Shown: positions 26,006-34,410, counted from the first letter of the stretch. The stretch: 35,580 nt of DNA from Pseudomonas endophytica (GCF_001411475.1 NZ_LLWH01000173.1:1-35580), one strand, 5' to 3'. Translations and numbers: made by a program. The notes: generated from the letters alone by a model not told the origin.

Positions 26006-27216
26006 TAGCTCGCCTCCCCGGCAACCACAATCAACGGCAAGCTGAGCAAGGCGCACGTGCCACGCCCTAACCGCGAACGCAAGGTCAAATCGCCCTGATG
26101 CGCCCGCACCACAGCCGTGACCACCGCCAGACCGAGCCCGGTGCCCGTGGCTTTGGTGGTGAAGAAAGGTTCGCCCAGACGCTCCAGCACTTTCGGTTCG
26201 ATGCCACTGCCGCTGTCACTGATGCACAGACGCACGGTGTTGCCGCGGATGTACACATGAACCTTGAGCCGCACGGCGCCCGCTTGCAGCGCGTTTTCGA
26301 TCAAATTAAGCAACGCGCCGACCAGGGTGTCTCTGTTGCACAACAACAAACCGTGGTGCACATCGCACTGCCAACGTATTGACACGCCTTCAACGTGGGT
26401 CTGAGCCGCAGCTTGCAGCGCTTGCATCAAGGCTTTGGGTGAAACTCGGTCAGCCAAGGGCAGCTCGCCACGGGCAAACACCAGCATGTCCCGCACCTGA
26501 TGCTCCAGCTCGTGCAGGCGCTCTTTCAAACGCCCGGCAAAGCGCTGCTGGGTCTCCACCGGCAGCGCTTGCTCAGTCAAATGACTGGCGTAGATCAACG
26601 CCGCCGACAAAGGCGTGCGGATCTGATGCGCCAAGGAAGTGACCATCCGCCCCAGCGACGATAAGCGCTCATGCCGGGAAAGCTGATCTTGCAGGCGCCG
26701 GGTTTCTGTCAGGTCGTTGAGCAATACCAATTGACCCGGCTCCGGGTCCAGAGAACGGGTCGCAATCGACAGGCGGCGGCCGTCTTTGAGCGAGACTTCA
26801 TGACCGTCGTCTTCGCGGGGCGCAAAGCTGCGGGCAATCACTTGGCGCCACACCTCGCCCTGCAACGGTAAGCCCAACAGCTCGCATGCTGCAGGGTTGG
26901 CTTCGCTGACAAGACCTCGGTCGTCAATCACGATGACCCCGCCGGGCAGTAGATCAAGCAAGTGCTGCAAGCGATTGGCCAGCCGTTGGTTTTCTGCCAA
27001 CTCAGCCAAGCGCTGCTCTCCAGCCAACGCCAGCTCGCCTTTAAGCTCGGCAACCCGGTCTTGCAGCAGGCTGTACGAGTCGCTCAACTGGGTCGACATT
27101 TGATTAAACAGCGAGAAGGCTTGCTCCAGCTGCGCCGCGTTAGCGGGCACGGTGCTCAGAGACATGGCGGCCCCTGCAAGATCAGGGACCGAGGACTGTT
27201 GGGCGGCATGGGGCAT
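26005..27216 (-). CDS. fleS: Sensor histidine kinase FleS
   Basis: FleS phosphorylates FleR. The 403-residue protein has no membrane segment and is expected in the cytoplasm. A coiled-coil start (about 25-85) leads to a PAS domain (about 85-185; GGVIVIDDRGLVSEANPAA). The HisKA domain has the H-box SLAHQIRTPLSAAL. The HATPase has the N-box NLIENALQAG, the G1 motif ISDSGSGIEP and the G2 motif TGTGLGL. The ribosome-binding site is weak (GAGAA); a sigma-54 element lies 54 bases upstream. The true start could be an internal Met at residue 18. Confidence 0.95.
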   Translation of the reverse strand: MPHAAQQSSVPDLAGAAMSLSTVPANAAQLEQAFSLFNQMSTQLSDSYSLLQDRVAELKGELALAGEQRLAELAENQRLANRLQHLLDLLPGGVIVIDDRGLVSEANPAACELLGLPLQGEVWRQVIARSFAPREDDGHEVSLKDGRRLSIATRSLDPEPGQLVLLNDLTETRRLQDQLSRHERLSSLGRMVTSLAHQIRTPLSAALIYASHLTEQALPVETQQRFAGRLKERLHELEHQVRDMLVFARGELPLADRVSPKALMQALQAAAQTHVEGVSIRWQCDVHHGLLLCNRDTLVGALLNLIENALQAGAVRLKVHVYIRGNTVRLCISDSGSGIEPKVLERLGEPFFTTKATGTGLGLAVVTAVVRAHQGDLTLRSRLGRGTCALLSLPLIVVAGEAS

Positions 27217-27269
27217 GGGGAGTTCTCGCTTGGCTGACCGTCATAAAACGGTTCGTTAACCCAAGCAAA

Positions 27270-27284
27270 GCAATACCCGTGCCC
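27270..27284 (-). promoter_or_regulatory. Sigma-54 (RpoN) promoter element of fleSR
   Basis: The minus strand reads GGGCACGGGTATTGC. Apart from the first base it matches TGGCACG-N4-TTGC, in the short region between fleQ and fleS. In P. aeruginosa fleSR is the classic FleQ-dependent class II operon, so FleQ is the expected activator. Confidence 0.85.
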
Positions 27285-27338
27285 GAAAATAACATCCTGT
27301 CGGTGGTGCGATTATTGGTCGCTGTTTGTTGATGCAGA

Positions 27339-28874
27339 TCAGTGTCTCGCCTTGCGCATAACCGCGTAGGAGCTGCCGCAGGCTGCGATCTTTTGCTTGT
27401 AAAGATCAAAAGATCGCAGCCTGCGGCAGCTCCTACGAAAAGCGGGCGCAGTTTTTTCGACCAAGGTGGTACGGCGGATGCGCAGACGCTCAGCAGCGCG
27501 GGCGACAATGCCGTTGGCATCGTCCAAGGCTTGCTGGATCAAGCCTTGCTCAAGCCCACCAAGGTAGTCTTTGAGGTCCAAACCTTCGGGCGGCAGCATC
27601 GCGCTGATCGTGAAGTCCGGCGTGCTGTTGTTAATGGCCACGCGCTCTTCCATGTCACTGCGCAGGCTGTCCACCAACTGCTCATCTTCATCGTCGACGT
27701 AGCGGAATTTTTTCGGCAACTCAGCCACGCCAATCACCCCGTACGGGTGCATGATCGCCATGCGCTCAACCAAGTTGGCCAACTCACGAACGTTGCCCGG
27801 CCATGCATGACGGCACATTGACATGATCGCGCCAGAATTGAAGCGAATCGAACCGCGCTTTTCGTGTTCCATGCGCGAAATCAGCTCGTTGAGCAGCAGC
27901 GGGATGTCTTCGACCCGCTCACGCAGAGGGGCCATTTCAATCGGGAACACATTGAGGCGGTAATACAAGTCTTCGCGGAACGCGCCGACTTCAATCATGC
28001 TTTCGAGGTTTTTGTGAGTGGCGGCGATGATCCGCACGTCGGCGCTTTGGGTCTTATTGCTGCCCACGCGCTCGAAGGTGCGCTCCTGCAACACACGCAG
28101 CAACTTAACCTGCATCGGCAGCGGCATATCGCCAATTTCATCGAGGAATAAAGTGCCACCATTGGCCAGTTCAAAGCGCCCGGCGCGGCTGGTGATAGCC
28201 CCGGTGAAAGCGCCCTTCTCATGCCCGAACAGCTCGCTTTCGAGCAGTTCTGCGGGGATCGCTCCGCAGTTAACCGGCACAAAAGGTCCATCGCGGCGCT
28301 TGGAATGGTAGTGCAGGTTGCGCGCGACCACTTCCTTGCCGGTGCCGGACTCACCAAGGATCAACACACTGGCGTCGGTATCGGCCACTTGCTGCATCAT
28401 TTGGCGCACGTGCTGAATCGCCCGGCTGGTGCCAACCAGACTGCGAAACAGATTAGGCTCACGATGGCGACCGCGCTCACGGGCCTGATCGTACATCTCA
28501 CGATAAACCTGGGCACGGTGCAGGGAATCAAGCAATTTGCTGTAACTGGGCGGCATTTCGAGGCTGGACAACACCCGCCGACGCTGGTCGTCGGGCAGTT
28601 CAGTCGAAGAAACTTCACCTAAAAGCAGGATGGGAAGGAACTCATCCCAAGTTGCCAGTGTCTTAAGCAGCCCAGACAGTCCGCCGACTGCGCTCACCGT
28701 GCCAATCAGCACGCACAGCACTTCGCGGCTGGAAGACAATGCGGTTGCCGCTTGCTCCCATTCATGACTAGGGCTGGTTAAATTCTCTTCACCGAGAAAA
28801 CTTAAAATGACCGCCAGATCATGGCGGCGCACGCTATCGTCATCAATTAGCAGAATCTTGGTTTCACGCCACAT
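27339..28874 (-). CDS. fleQ: Flagellar master regulator FleQ with REP-altered C terminus
   Basis: FleQ is the c-di-GMP-responsive activator of RpoN flagellar promoters and the top regulator of this cluster. The N-terminal receiver-like domain (about 1-120) lacks a normal phospho-acceptor Asp, as is usual. The AAA+ domain has Walker A GESGTGKE, the full sigma-54 loop GAFTGA and Walker [11 protein letters not shown]. The Fis-type helix-turn-helix runs to [10 protein letters not shown] (K474). After that residue the last 37 residues (475-511) do not match the family. They are encoded mostly by REP palindrome 3, and the stop follows it. Relatives are about 490 residues. Whether DNA binding is kept is unknown. 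Confidence 0.95.
   Translation of the reverse strand: MWRETKILLIDDDSVRRHDLAVILSFLGEENLTSPSHEWEQAATALSSSREVLCVLIGTVSAVGGLSGLLKTLATWDEFLPILLLGEVSSTELPDDQRRRVLSSLEMPPSYSKLLDSLHRAQVYREMYDQARERGRHREPNLFRSLVGTSRAIQHVRQMMQQVADTDASVLILGESGTGKEVVARNLHYHSKRRDGPFVPVNCGAIPAELLESELFGHEKGAFTGAITSRAGRFELANGGTLFLDEIGDMPLPMQVKLLRVLQERTFERVGSNKTQSADVRIIAATHKNLESMIEVGAFREDLYYRLNVFPIEMAPLRERVEDIPLLLNELISRMEHEKRGSIRFNSGAIMSMCRHAWPGNVRELANLVERMAIMHPYGVIGVAELPKKFRYVDDEDEQLVDSLRSDMEERVAINNSTPDFTISAMLPPEGLDLKDYLGGLEQGLIQQALDDANGIVARAAERLRIRRTTLVEKTAPAFRRSCRRLRSFDLYKQKIAACGSSYAVMRKARH
27366..27436. repeat. REP palindrome 3, inside the 3' end of fleQ
   Basis: This is a perfect inverted repeat of 29 bases per arm (27366-27394 and 27408-27436) with a 13-base loop. 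The arms begin GTAGGAGCTGCCGCAGGCTG and end GCGATCTTTT. It lies wholly inside the fleQ reading frame and provides about 24 codons before the stop at 27339-27341. Confidence 0.92.
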
Positions 28875-28981
28875 GCAATAGCAACTTCCCTAGTCAACTC
28901 AGCGCCCCCGGATAAGGTGGAGCACACTAGCCGCCTCAACCCTGTTGGATGTTTAAGACGGCTGAAATCAGAATACCTACT

Positions 28982-29010
28982 AGTTAAGTCAAAAAAACAT
29001 ACACAGTCAA
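28982..29010 (-). promoter_or_regulatory. Possible sigma-70 promoter of fleQ
   Basis: The AT-rich stretch between fliT and fleQ has TTGACT (29005-29010) and TTAACT (28982-28987) with 17 bases between them on the minus strand. A second TTGACT overlaps at 28987-28992. In P. aeruginosa fleQ is read by sigma-70, and no sigma-54 box is seen here. The -10 boxes are poor, so the exact start is uncertain. Confidence 0.35.
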
Positions 29011-29055
29011 ATTTATGGCGCCGTAAAAACGGATTAACCCTATAATTTTTATGCC

Positions 29056-29349
29056 TTAACCAAACAAATGGTAAACCTTTGAGGCATTTTTTGCTTGGTT
29101 GATCTGCGCCATTTGCTCGACTACCAATTGCCGCTCATCCGTCGCGGCCTCCAGCAGCATGCGATACACCACCAACAACCCCTCCAGATTTTCACGTAAC
29201 ACCGCTTCATCCAGCGGCGTTTCGTCCAGCACCGTCTCGACACATTCACGGCACGCCGAGTCCAGCTCGCCGATAGCATCCCAATTACGCGCAGCCAAGG
29301 CGTCCATCAGCGCGTCGCGGGTTTCTTGAATTCGTTGCAGTTGGCTCAT
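29056..29349 (-). CDS. fliT: FliT-like flagellar chaperone (FleP-type)
   Basis: This 97-residue helical protein lies directly after fliS, the place of FliT-type proteins (PA1096/FleP in P. aeruginosa). In enterics FliT is the chaperone of the cap protein FliD; in P. aeruginosa the homologue has also been linked to pilus length. The sequence is charged, with no membrane segment (ETRDALMDALAARNWDAIGELD). A strong GAGGAG precedes the ATG. The call rests on position, size and helical character more than on strong sequence identity. Confidence 0.8.
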   Translation of the reverse strand: MSQLQRIQETRDALMDALAARNWDAIGELDSACRECVETVLDETPLDEAVLRENLEGLLVVYRMLLEAATDERQLVVEQMAQINQAKNASKVYHLFG

Positions 29350-29367
29350 GACGCACTCCTCAGGCCA

Positions 29368-29763
29368 TTAGATTGATTGCGGGGCGATCTCGTCCCAACC
29401 ACTTTTTACTGTGATCAGCAGGCGTGCGACTTCGTCGATGATGTCGGGGTCGTTCTTGATGTTGGCTTGAGTCAGACGGATGGTCATAAATTCGTACAAA
29501 CTGTCCAGTCGCTGCAACGCCGCTTTGTCATCGGTTTTGTCTTCATCCAGGCCCTGACGCAGGCCGGTAATGATGTCGATGGCCTTGGTGATCAGCGTCA
29601 CCTTCTGCGCAACATCACCCCGGCTCATGGCACCTTTGGCCTGAGCCATGCGATCCAAGCCTCCTTCCATCAGCATCTGAATTAAACGATGCGGGCTGGC
29701 TTCGGAGATTTGAGCGTGGGAATTGACCTTCTGATACTGACGAAGGGCGCGCATCGGGTTCAT
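29368..29763 (-). CDS. fliS: Flagellin export chaperone FliS
   Basis: FliS binds the C terminus of flagellin in the cytoplasm and delivers it to the export gate. The 131-residue product has the family pattern YQKVNSHAQISEASPHRLIQMLMEG and the later DSLYEFMTIRLTQANIKND. GAGG stands seven bases before the ATG. It lies between fliD and fliT as usual. Confidence 0.96.
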   Translation of the reverse strand: MNPMRALRQYQKVNSHAQISEASPHRLIQMLMEGGLDRMAQAKGAMSRGDVAQKVTLITKAIDIITGLRQGLDEDKTDDKAALQRLDSLYEFMTIRLTQANIKNDPDIIDEVARLLITVKSGWDEIAPQSI

Positions 29764-29858
29764 GTTTCTACCTCAGGGCAAATGGGCTAAGACTTAATAG
29801 ATGTATCGACTCACCGGCTCAAAACTTTAGCCATCAGGCCGCGCCAGACGCCTTGAAA

Positions 29859-31220
29859 TCAGTTATCCGACTTCGGGTTATTCAACGAATTAAGCGTGGT
29901 CATGATGCTGGAGCTGCTGGCGTTGATCTTAGCGATCAGCCCGTCCATCGCCGTGTACTTGGCGGTCAGGGTGGTTTTCAGCGTGTCCATCCGAGTGTTT
30001 AGGGTGTTTTGCTGAGTGGTCAGGTCTGTGAGCTTGGTGTTCAAGTCCGCAGCACGGGTGGTCAGCAACCCGGACGTGCCCACATAACTGTCAGTGGCTT
30101 TGCCCATGCGCGCGATCAAACCGGTGTCGCCGGTAAAGACTTTGGCAATTTCGGTAGCACCGTTGGGCGTGGCCACCGCGGCGTTCCACTTGGTGTCATC
30201 AAGGGCCAGCAAACCGGTCTTCGGGTCGGTGCTGATGCCCATTTGCGCCAGGTTACCCACTGTCGAACCGCCGGTGTTTTGCAGCAGTTCACTGCGGATA
30301 CCGTTGACCAATTGGCGCATCGACGCATCACCGGTTAAAGCCCCCGAAGTGGTGGTGGCCGCGTCACCGGTGGCAGTGACTTTGGTTTGCGTATTAATGC
30401 TGGTCATCAGCGCGTTGTAAGCACTGACAAACGACTGAACCGAGGTCTTCAAGGTGGTGGTGTTGGACGCCACGGTAAGGGTCGATGGCTTGGTATCAAG
30501 CAGCTCAAGGCTCACGCCGCTGATGGCCGAGGTGATCTTGTTGCTCTTGGACTCCATCGCAATGCCATCAATGGTGTACTCGGCATTGACTGGCGGTTTT
30601 CCGGCGTCGTAGCCGCTGGCCAACTCTGAGTCGCCACTCAGGGTGATGTCCGTGCCTTTGCCGGTGGTTTGCGAGCTGATCACCAGCCGCGAACCATTGG
30701 CGTCGGTCAGCACGTTGGCGCTGATGCCCTTAGATTGCAGCTGCGTGTTGATCGCGTCACGGGTCTGTTGCATGGTCGCGCCCGCGGGGATCTTCACGTC
30801 GTAATTGCTATCAGACTGCGAAATCGTCAGCGTGGTGTCTTTGCCGCTGGCGTTAACCACCGCCGAACTGCCCTCAAACACCTTGCTGGTCACCTTAGAC
30901 GCGCTCGCCAACTGCGTGACGTCCAGCGCATACGTACCGCTGGCCGCCTTCTCGCCCAAGGTGATCTTGGAAATTTTTTCGTCAGACGACGAAGCGGCTA
31001 GGCCGTTAAAGCTGGTCTCGCTGTTGAGCTTGGTGATGGCCGTACGGAAGCTCTCAATCGACGCTTTTACCGTGCCCACCGCCGACAACTGCGTGGTGGT
31101 GGTGGTTTGCAGCTTGGTGATCTGTGCCTGCTTGGGGGCTTTTTCAGCATCCACCAACGCTTTGACAATACCGACCGTATCGAAACCGGAACCGACGCCG
31201 GTAATGACTGAACTGGCCAT
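29859..31220 (-). CDS. fliD: Flagellar filament cap protein FliD
   Basis: FliD caps the filament tip and folds incoming flagellin. The 453-residue protein starts with the conserved GVGSGFDTVGIVKALVDAEK, has the Ser/Thr/Asn-rich central domains, and ends in a coiled coil (LTTRAADLNTKLTDLTTQQ). A good AAGGAG precedes the ATG. In most Pseudomonas clusters flaG stands between fliC and fliD; here fliD follows the fliC terminator directly. I could not find a convincing promoter in the 112 bases between that terminator and fliD. Confidence 0.96.
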   Translation of the reverse strand: MASSVITGVGSGFDTVGIVKALVDAEKAPKQAQITKLQTTTTTQLSAVGTVKASIESFRTAITKLNSETSFNGLAASSSDEKISKITLGEKAASGTYALDVTQLASASKVTSKVFEGSSAVVNASGKDTTLTISQSDSNYDVKIPAGATMQQTRDAINTQLQSKGISANVLTDANGSRLVISSQTTGKGTDITLSGDSELASGYDAGKPPVNAEYTIDGIAMESKSNKITSAISGVSLELLDTKPSTLTVASNTTTLKTSVQSFVSAYNALMTSINTQTKVTATGDAATTTSGALTGDASMRQLVNGIRSELLQNTGGSTVGNLAQMGISTDPKTGLLALDDTKWNAAVATPNGATEIAKVFTGDTGLIARMGKATDSYVGTSGLLTTRAADLNTKLTDLTTQQNTLNTRMDTLKTTLTAKYTAMDGLIAKINASSSSIMTTLNSLNNPKSDN

Positions 31221-31332
31221 CTACATTCTCCTTGTTCGGTGACTGGCGTTGCACGGGCGAACGCTTTTTTGACAAACACTGTCGAGACCGCCGACCGCTT
31301 CACATTTCATGCCACGTGCAAACACTTGCGCC

Positions 31333-31368
31333 AGAAAAAACAAAAGGGCACGTAAACGCGCCCTTTTG
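31333..31368 (-). terminator. Rho-independent terminator of fliC
   Basis: On the minus strand a stem of CAAAAGGGC / GCCCTTTTG (31360-31368 and 31341-31349), closed by a 10-base loop, is followed by a T-rich run (GTTTTTTC). It begins 20 bases past the fliC stop, the expected place for ending the abundant flagellin transcript. Confidence 0.85.
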
Positions 31369-31388
31369 TCCTCAACTGCGCGCTGACA

Positions 31389-32867
31389 TTACTGAAGCAG
31401 TTTCATCACAGCGGATGGCAGTTGGTTAGCCTGAGACAGGATCGCAGTGGACGCCTGTTGCAGGGTTTGTTGCTTGGTCAGCTGAGCAGCTTCGGAGGCG
31501 AAGTCAGTGTCCTGAACACGGCCCAGTGCAGCGGTCGAGTTCTCGGAAATGCTTTGCAGGTTAGCCACGGTGCTGTCGAAACGGTTTTGCACGGCACCCA
31601 GTGCGGCACGTTGGGTGTCGATTTGCTCAATGGCACCCGACAGCGCTTGGATGGTTTTTTGCGCTGACTCAGGGTCCATAATGCTCAGGTCGGCAACGCT
31701 GGACTCTTGGGAAATAGCGGCAGTAACACCTTTGTTATCATCGGTTACAGCACCGTCCAGACCCAGTTCCTTCAAGCCAGACGTCGTGCTGCCGTTCCCA
31801 ACCTTGATGTCTTTGGTGGAGAACAGGCTCAGCGTACCGTCGTCCTTAAGGCTCGCGGTAACGCCGGTGCTGGCGCTGTTGATGGACGACACCACGTCGG
31901 CCATGGTCGAACCCGCAGCGAATTTGATTTCAGTGCCGTTCAGGCTGATCGAAGAAGCATCGGCCAGTTTAGGGGCGTTGTTACCTGCTGACAGACCCAG
32001 CTTGGCCAGTGCACCTGCACCCGCTTCACCGTCACCGTTTTCTAGTTTGATGGCTTTGCCGTCTTCAGAAGTCAACACCAAACGAGTGCCGTCTGCAGAT
32101 GCTGCGGCTCTAACACCAGTGCCGGGGACTGCGGGAGTGTCATCATCTGCTGGAGTGCCAGCCTTGTCATTAATCTTCTCAATAAGAGCGGCCAAATTGG
32201 CGTCATCAGCAGCCAATTGAATGGTTTCACCATTAATTTTGATATCAGCAGCACTACCCAGCGCACCGTCAGTGCCCGTGAATGTAACAGCCTTACCTGT
32301 AACAGCAGCCGACAACGAAGTCGCAGTACCGGCAACAGAAGCCTCGCTCGAAGTCCCTTTCAGCGCAGTAGCACTAATGTCGCTCATACCAAACGAAATG
32401 GTCTGGTTGGCGTCAGCGCCGACTTGGAAAGCTTGGTTCTGGAACGAACCGTCGAGGATGTTACGACCACCGTAAGTAGTGGTTTGGGCAATACGGGTCA
32501 GTTCACCGGTTTTTGCCGTGAATTCTTGTTGCAGAGCTGCACGGTCGTCGGCGCTTTTGTCACCGTTCGCCGATTGCAGGGCCAGTTCACGCAGACGTTG
32601 CAGAATGTTGGTCGACTCTTGCATCGCGCCTTCAGCGGTCTGGGCGATCGAGCTGGCGTTGTTGGCGTTGGCAATCGCGACGGTCATGCCTTTGGTCTGC
32701 GAGGTCAGACGGTTGGCCATTTGCAGGCCGGCCGCGTCGTCTTTAGCGCTGTTGATTTTCAGGCCCGAGGACAAACGGGTCATCGAGGTGCTCAGCGCAT
32801 CGCCAGCTTTGTTCAGGTTCTTTTGAACGGTCAGGGACGTAACGTTGGTGTTAACGGATAAAGCCAT
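31389..32867 (-). CDS. fliC: Flagellin FliC
   Basis: This is the filament subunit, 492 residues, exported through the gate and assembled under FliD. The N-terminal D0/D1 region (MALSVNTNVTSLTVQKNL to about 165) and the C-terminal D1/D0 region (about 405-492, ending NQLPSAVMKLLQ) are conserved. The middle (about 170-400) is an Ala/Gly/Thr/Asp-rich variable domain exposed on the filament surface. The flg22-equivalent segment at residues 30-51 reads TRLSSGLKINSAKDDAAGLQ and then MA. It has its own sigma-28 promoter and terminator. No flagellin glycosyltransferase is seen in the window. Confidence 0.98.
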   Translation of the reverse strand: MALSVNTNVTSLTVQKNLNKAGDALSTSMTRLSSGLKINSAKDDAAGLQMANRLTSQTKGMTVAIANANNASSIAQTAEGAMQESTNILQRLRELALQSANGDKSADDRAALQQEFTAKTGELTRIAQTTTYGGRNILDGSFQNQAFQVGADANQTISFGMSDISATALKGTSSEASVAGTATSLSAAVTGKAVTFTGTDGALGSAADIKINGETIQLAADDANLAALIEKINDKAGTPADDDTPAVPGTGVRAAASADGTRLVLTSEDGKAIKLENGDGEAGAGALAKLGLSAGNNAPKLADASSISLNGTEIKFAAGSTMADVVSSINSASTGVTASLKDDGTLSLFSTKDIKVGNGSTTSGLKELGLDGAVTDDNKGVTAAISQESSVADLSIMDPESAQKTIQALSGAIEQIDTQRAALGAVQNRFDSTVANLQSISENSTAALGRVQDTDFASEAAQLTKQQTLQQASTAILSQANQLPSAVMKLLQ

Positions 32868-32947
32868 GACGAAATCCTCATTAGATAAATACTGCGGCTT
32901 CCGGCCCTGGCAACCGCCGGGTGTGGCCTAGAGAACCTTCGTAATAG

Positions 32948-32974
32948 TTATCGTCGTGAAGACCGGTTGCTTGA
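32948..32974 (-). promoter_or_regulatory. Sigma-28 (FliA) promoter of fliC
   Basis: On the minus strand TCAAGCAA, 11 bases, then GACGATAA match the FliA consensus TAAAGTTT-N11-GCCGATAA in spacing and in most positions. It lies about 81 bases before the fliC ATG and would be read by the FliA encoded at 2207-2947. Confidence 0.85.
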
Positions 32975-33054
32975 GGGGTTTTTTAATTTTTTTTAATGGC
33001 GGGTTGCCATCCCTTGTGTTTCAAGGGGTTGCGCGGGTGTGCCGCGACTAAATT

Positions 33055-33133
33055 TGTAGGAGCAGCCGGTCGACGCTCGATTGCTCGCGATCTTTTAAAC
33101 ATCAAAAGATCGCAGCCTGCGGCAGCTCCTACA
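33055..33133. repeat. REP pair 4 (between fliC and the FabH-like gene)
   Basis: This is a composite REP pair. The left arm begins TGTAGGAGCAGCCGGTCGAC and ends GCGATCTTTT. The right arm begins AAAAGATCGCAGCCTGCGGC and ends CAGCTCCTACA. The left arm equals REP half-element 2 and the right arm equals an arm of REP 3. It starts 14 bases past the 3' end of the FabH-like gene and lies about 80 bases upstream of the fliC promoter. Confidence 0.88.
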
Positions 33134-33146
33134 GGTGGTTTGGCGC

Positions 33147-34076
33147 TTAACCGCGGTAGATAATCGCCGAGCCCCACGACAAGCCCACGCCAAACCCGCT
33201 CAGCGCAACGCGCTTCCAGGTGGCGTCCATGACGTGTTTTTCCAGGAGCAAGGGGATGCTCGATGACACGGTATTACCGGTCTCGACCATGTCTTTGATG
33301 AATTTCTCAGGGTCGCTTTCTTCAAAACGACGGGCCACGGCGTCAACGATGGCCGCGCTACCTTGGTGAATGCAGAAGGCGTCGATGTCAGCGGCTTTAA
33401 GCTCGGACTCGTTCAGCAGCTCGTGCAGGTGCGCAGGCACTTTGAGCAAGGCGAAGTTGAACACTTGGCGGCCATTCATAAAGAACACGCCATCGCTGAC
33501 TTTTAAATGCGGCGCGCCCGAACCGTCGGTGCCGAATTTAGCTTTGCCCAACTGCCAAGCCGCGTCTTCGCCCATCCAGGTTGCAGTGGCGGCGTCGCCG
33601 AAGAGCATGGTGGTGTTGCGGTCTTCAGGGTCGACGATTTTTGAATACGGATCCGCGGTCACCAAGAGGCCGTTTTTAAGGCCCGCCGCTTCCATAAAGC
33701 CTTTCATGGCATAAATGCCGTAGACGTAGCCCGAACAACCCAGCGAAATATCGAACGCGGCCACGTGAGTGGGCAAGCCAAGCTTGTCTTGGACGATGGC
33801 GGCGGTGTGCGGAAGGCCCTCGGCGTCGCCGTTTTGGGTGACGACGATCAGCGCGTCGATAGACTCGCGCTTGAGCTGCGGATTGTTGGCGAACAGTGCG
33901 TTAACGGCTTCGACGCACAGGTCAGAGGTTTCCTGGTCAGCATCTTTACGCGGCAAGAAGGCCGAGCCAATCTTGCCCAGAATGAAGTCTTCGTCCTTGG
34001 AGAACTTCGCGCCTTGGGCATAGTTGTCTACACCGTTTGCAGGCACGTAACTGGCGATGCTTTTAATGCCAATCAT
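33147..34076 (-). CDS. FabH-like 3-oxoacyl-ACP synthase III
   Basis: This 309-residue protein has the full ketoacyl-ACP synthase III triad: Cys114 in SLGCSGYVYG, His237 in FCIHQGS and Asn268 in ETGNTVSSSIP. The C-terminal glycine-rich GFGVGLSWGSAII is also present. Such enzymes join an acyl-CoA to malonyl-ACP. Its position between flgL and fliC is that of orf3 in the P. syringae flagellin glycosylation island, where the gene is thought to help make an acyl part of the flagellin glycan. Here no glycosyltransferase accompanies it. A GGGAAG stands close to the ATG. It is probably not the housekeeping FabH; its substrate is unknown. Confidence 0.93.
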   Translation of the reverse strand: MIGIKSIASYVPANGVDNYAQGAKFSKDEDFILGKIGSAFLPRKDADQETSDLCVEAVNALFANNPQLKRESIDALIVVTQNGDAEGLPHTAAIVQDKLGLPTHVAAFDISLGCSGYVYGIYAMKGFMEAAGLKNGLLVTADPYSKIVDPEDRNTTMLFGDAATATWMGEDAAWQLGKAKFGTDGSGAPHLKVSDGVFFMNGRQVFNFALLKVPAHLHELLNESELKAADIDAFCIHQGSAAIVDAVARRFEESDPEKFIKDMVETGNTVSSSIPLLLEKHVMDATWKRVALSGFGVGLSWGSAIIYRG

Positions 34077-34410
34077 TGTGGCTTCCCAATACTAAATAGC
34101 TGGAGATCACCCGCTCAACTCATTGAGGGGCGTTGACAATAAGAGGGCTTCGTCGCGCAAAACAGCGGCGAAATTGGGCACTGGAAACCTTGCAAATAAC
34201 CACACAAATTAGCTGAAAAGGCCCGGCACCCGCCCAAACGTTTCACACGATACAGTGAAGATGCGCGCAGTGACTCATAGGTCACTCTATTTTGTGCGGT
34301 TTTATACAAAAGATTTCAGCAAACAGGAAGGGACGGTTTACGTAGGCGCTGGCGCAGGCTGCGATCTTTTGCCTTTAAAGATCAAAAGATCGCAGCCTAC
34401 GCGGGGGCCG
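34077..34410. other. Intergenic region between flgL and the FabH-like gene
   Basis: These 334 bases hold no gene. The flgL-proximal end contains REP element 5. An inverted repeat AGTGAC-TCATAG-GTCACT is at 34269-34286, without a T-run. The remainder should carry the promoter of the FabH-like gene, but I see no good sigma-54, sigma-28 or sigma-70 pair. Confidence 0.6.
34340..34402. repeat. REP palindrome 5 (downstream of flgL)
   Basis: The left arm is CGTAGGCGCTGGCGCAGGCTG running to GCGATCTTTT (ending at 34370). The right arm is AAAAGATCGCAGCCTACGCG (from 34384). The inner 14 bases of the arms are exactly complementary. The right arm is shorter than in REP 3. It begins 8 bases past the flgL stop. 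Confidence 0.85.

Noticed and set aside
28500..28874. FleQ receiver domain lacks the phospho-acceptor Asp
   Set aside because: This is normal for FleQ, which responds to c-di-GMP and FleN and not to phosphorylation.
31221..31330. Possible sigma-54 promoter before fliD (TGGCAT then a poor -12 box)
   Set aside because: The -12 GC is missing and I could not support it.
27342..34410. A recurring peptide of the form [19 protein letters not shown] in several frames near 27.4, 33.1 and 34.4 kb
   Set aside because: It is only the REP palindrome translated in one frame. It appears at each REP copy and is not a conserved protein.
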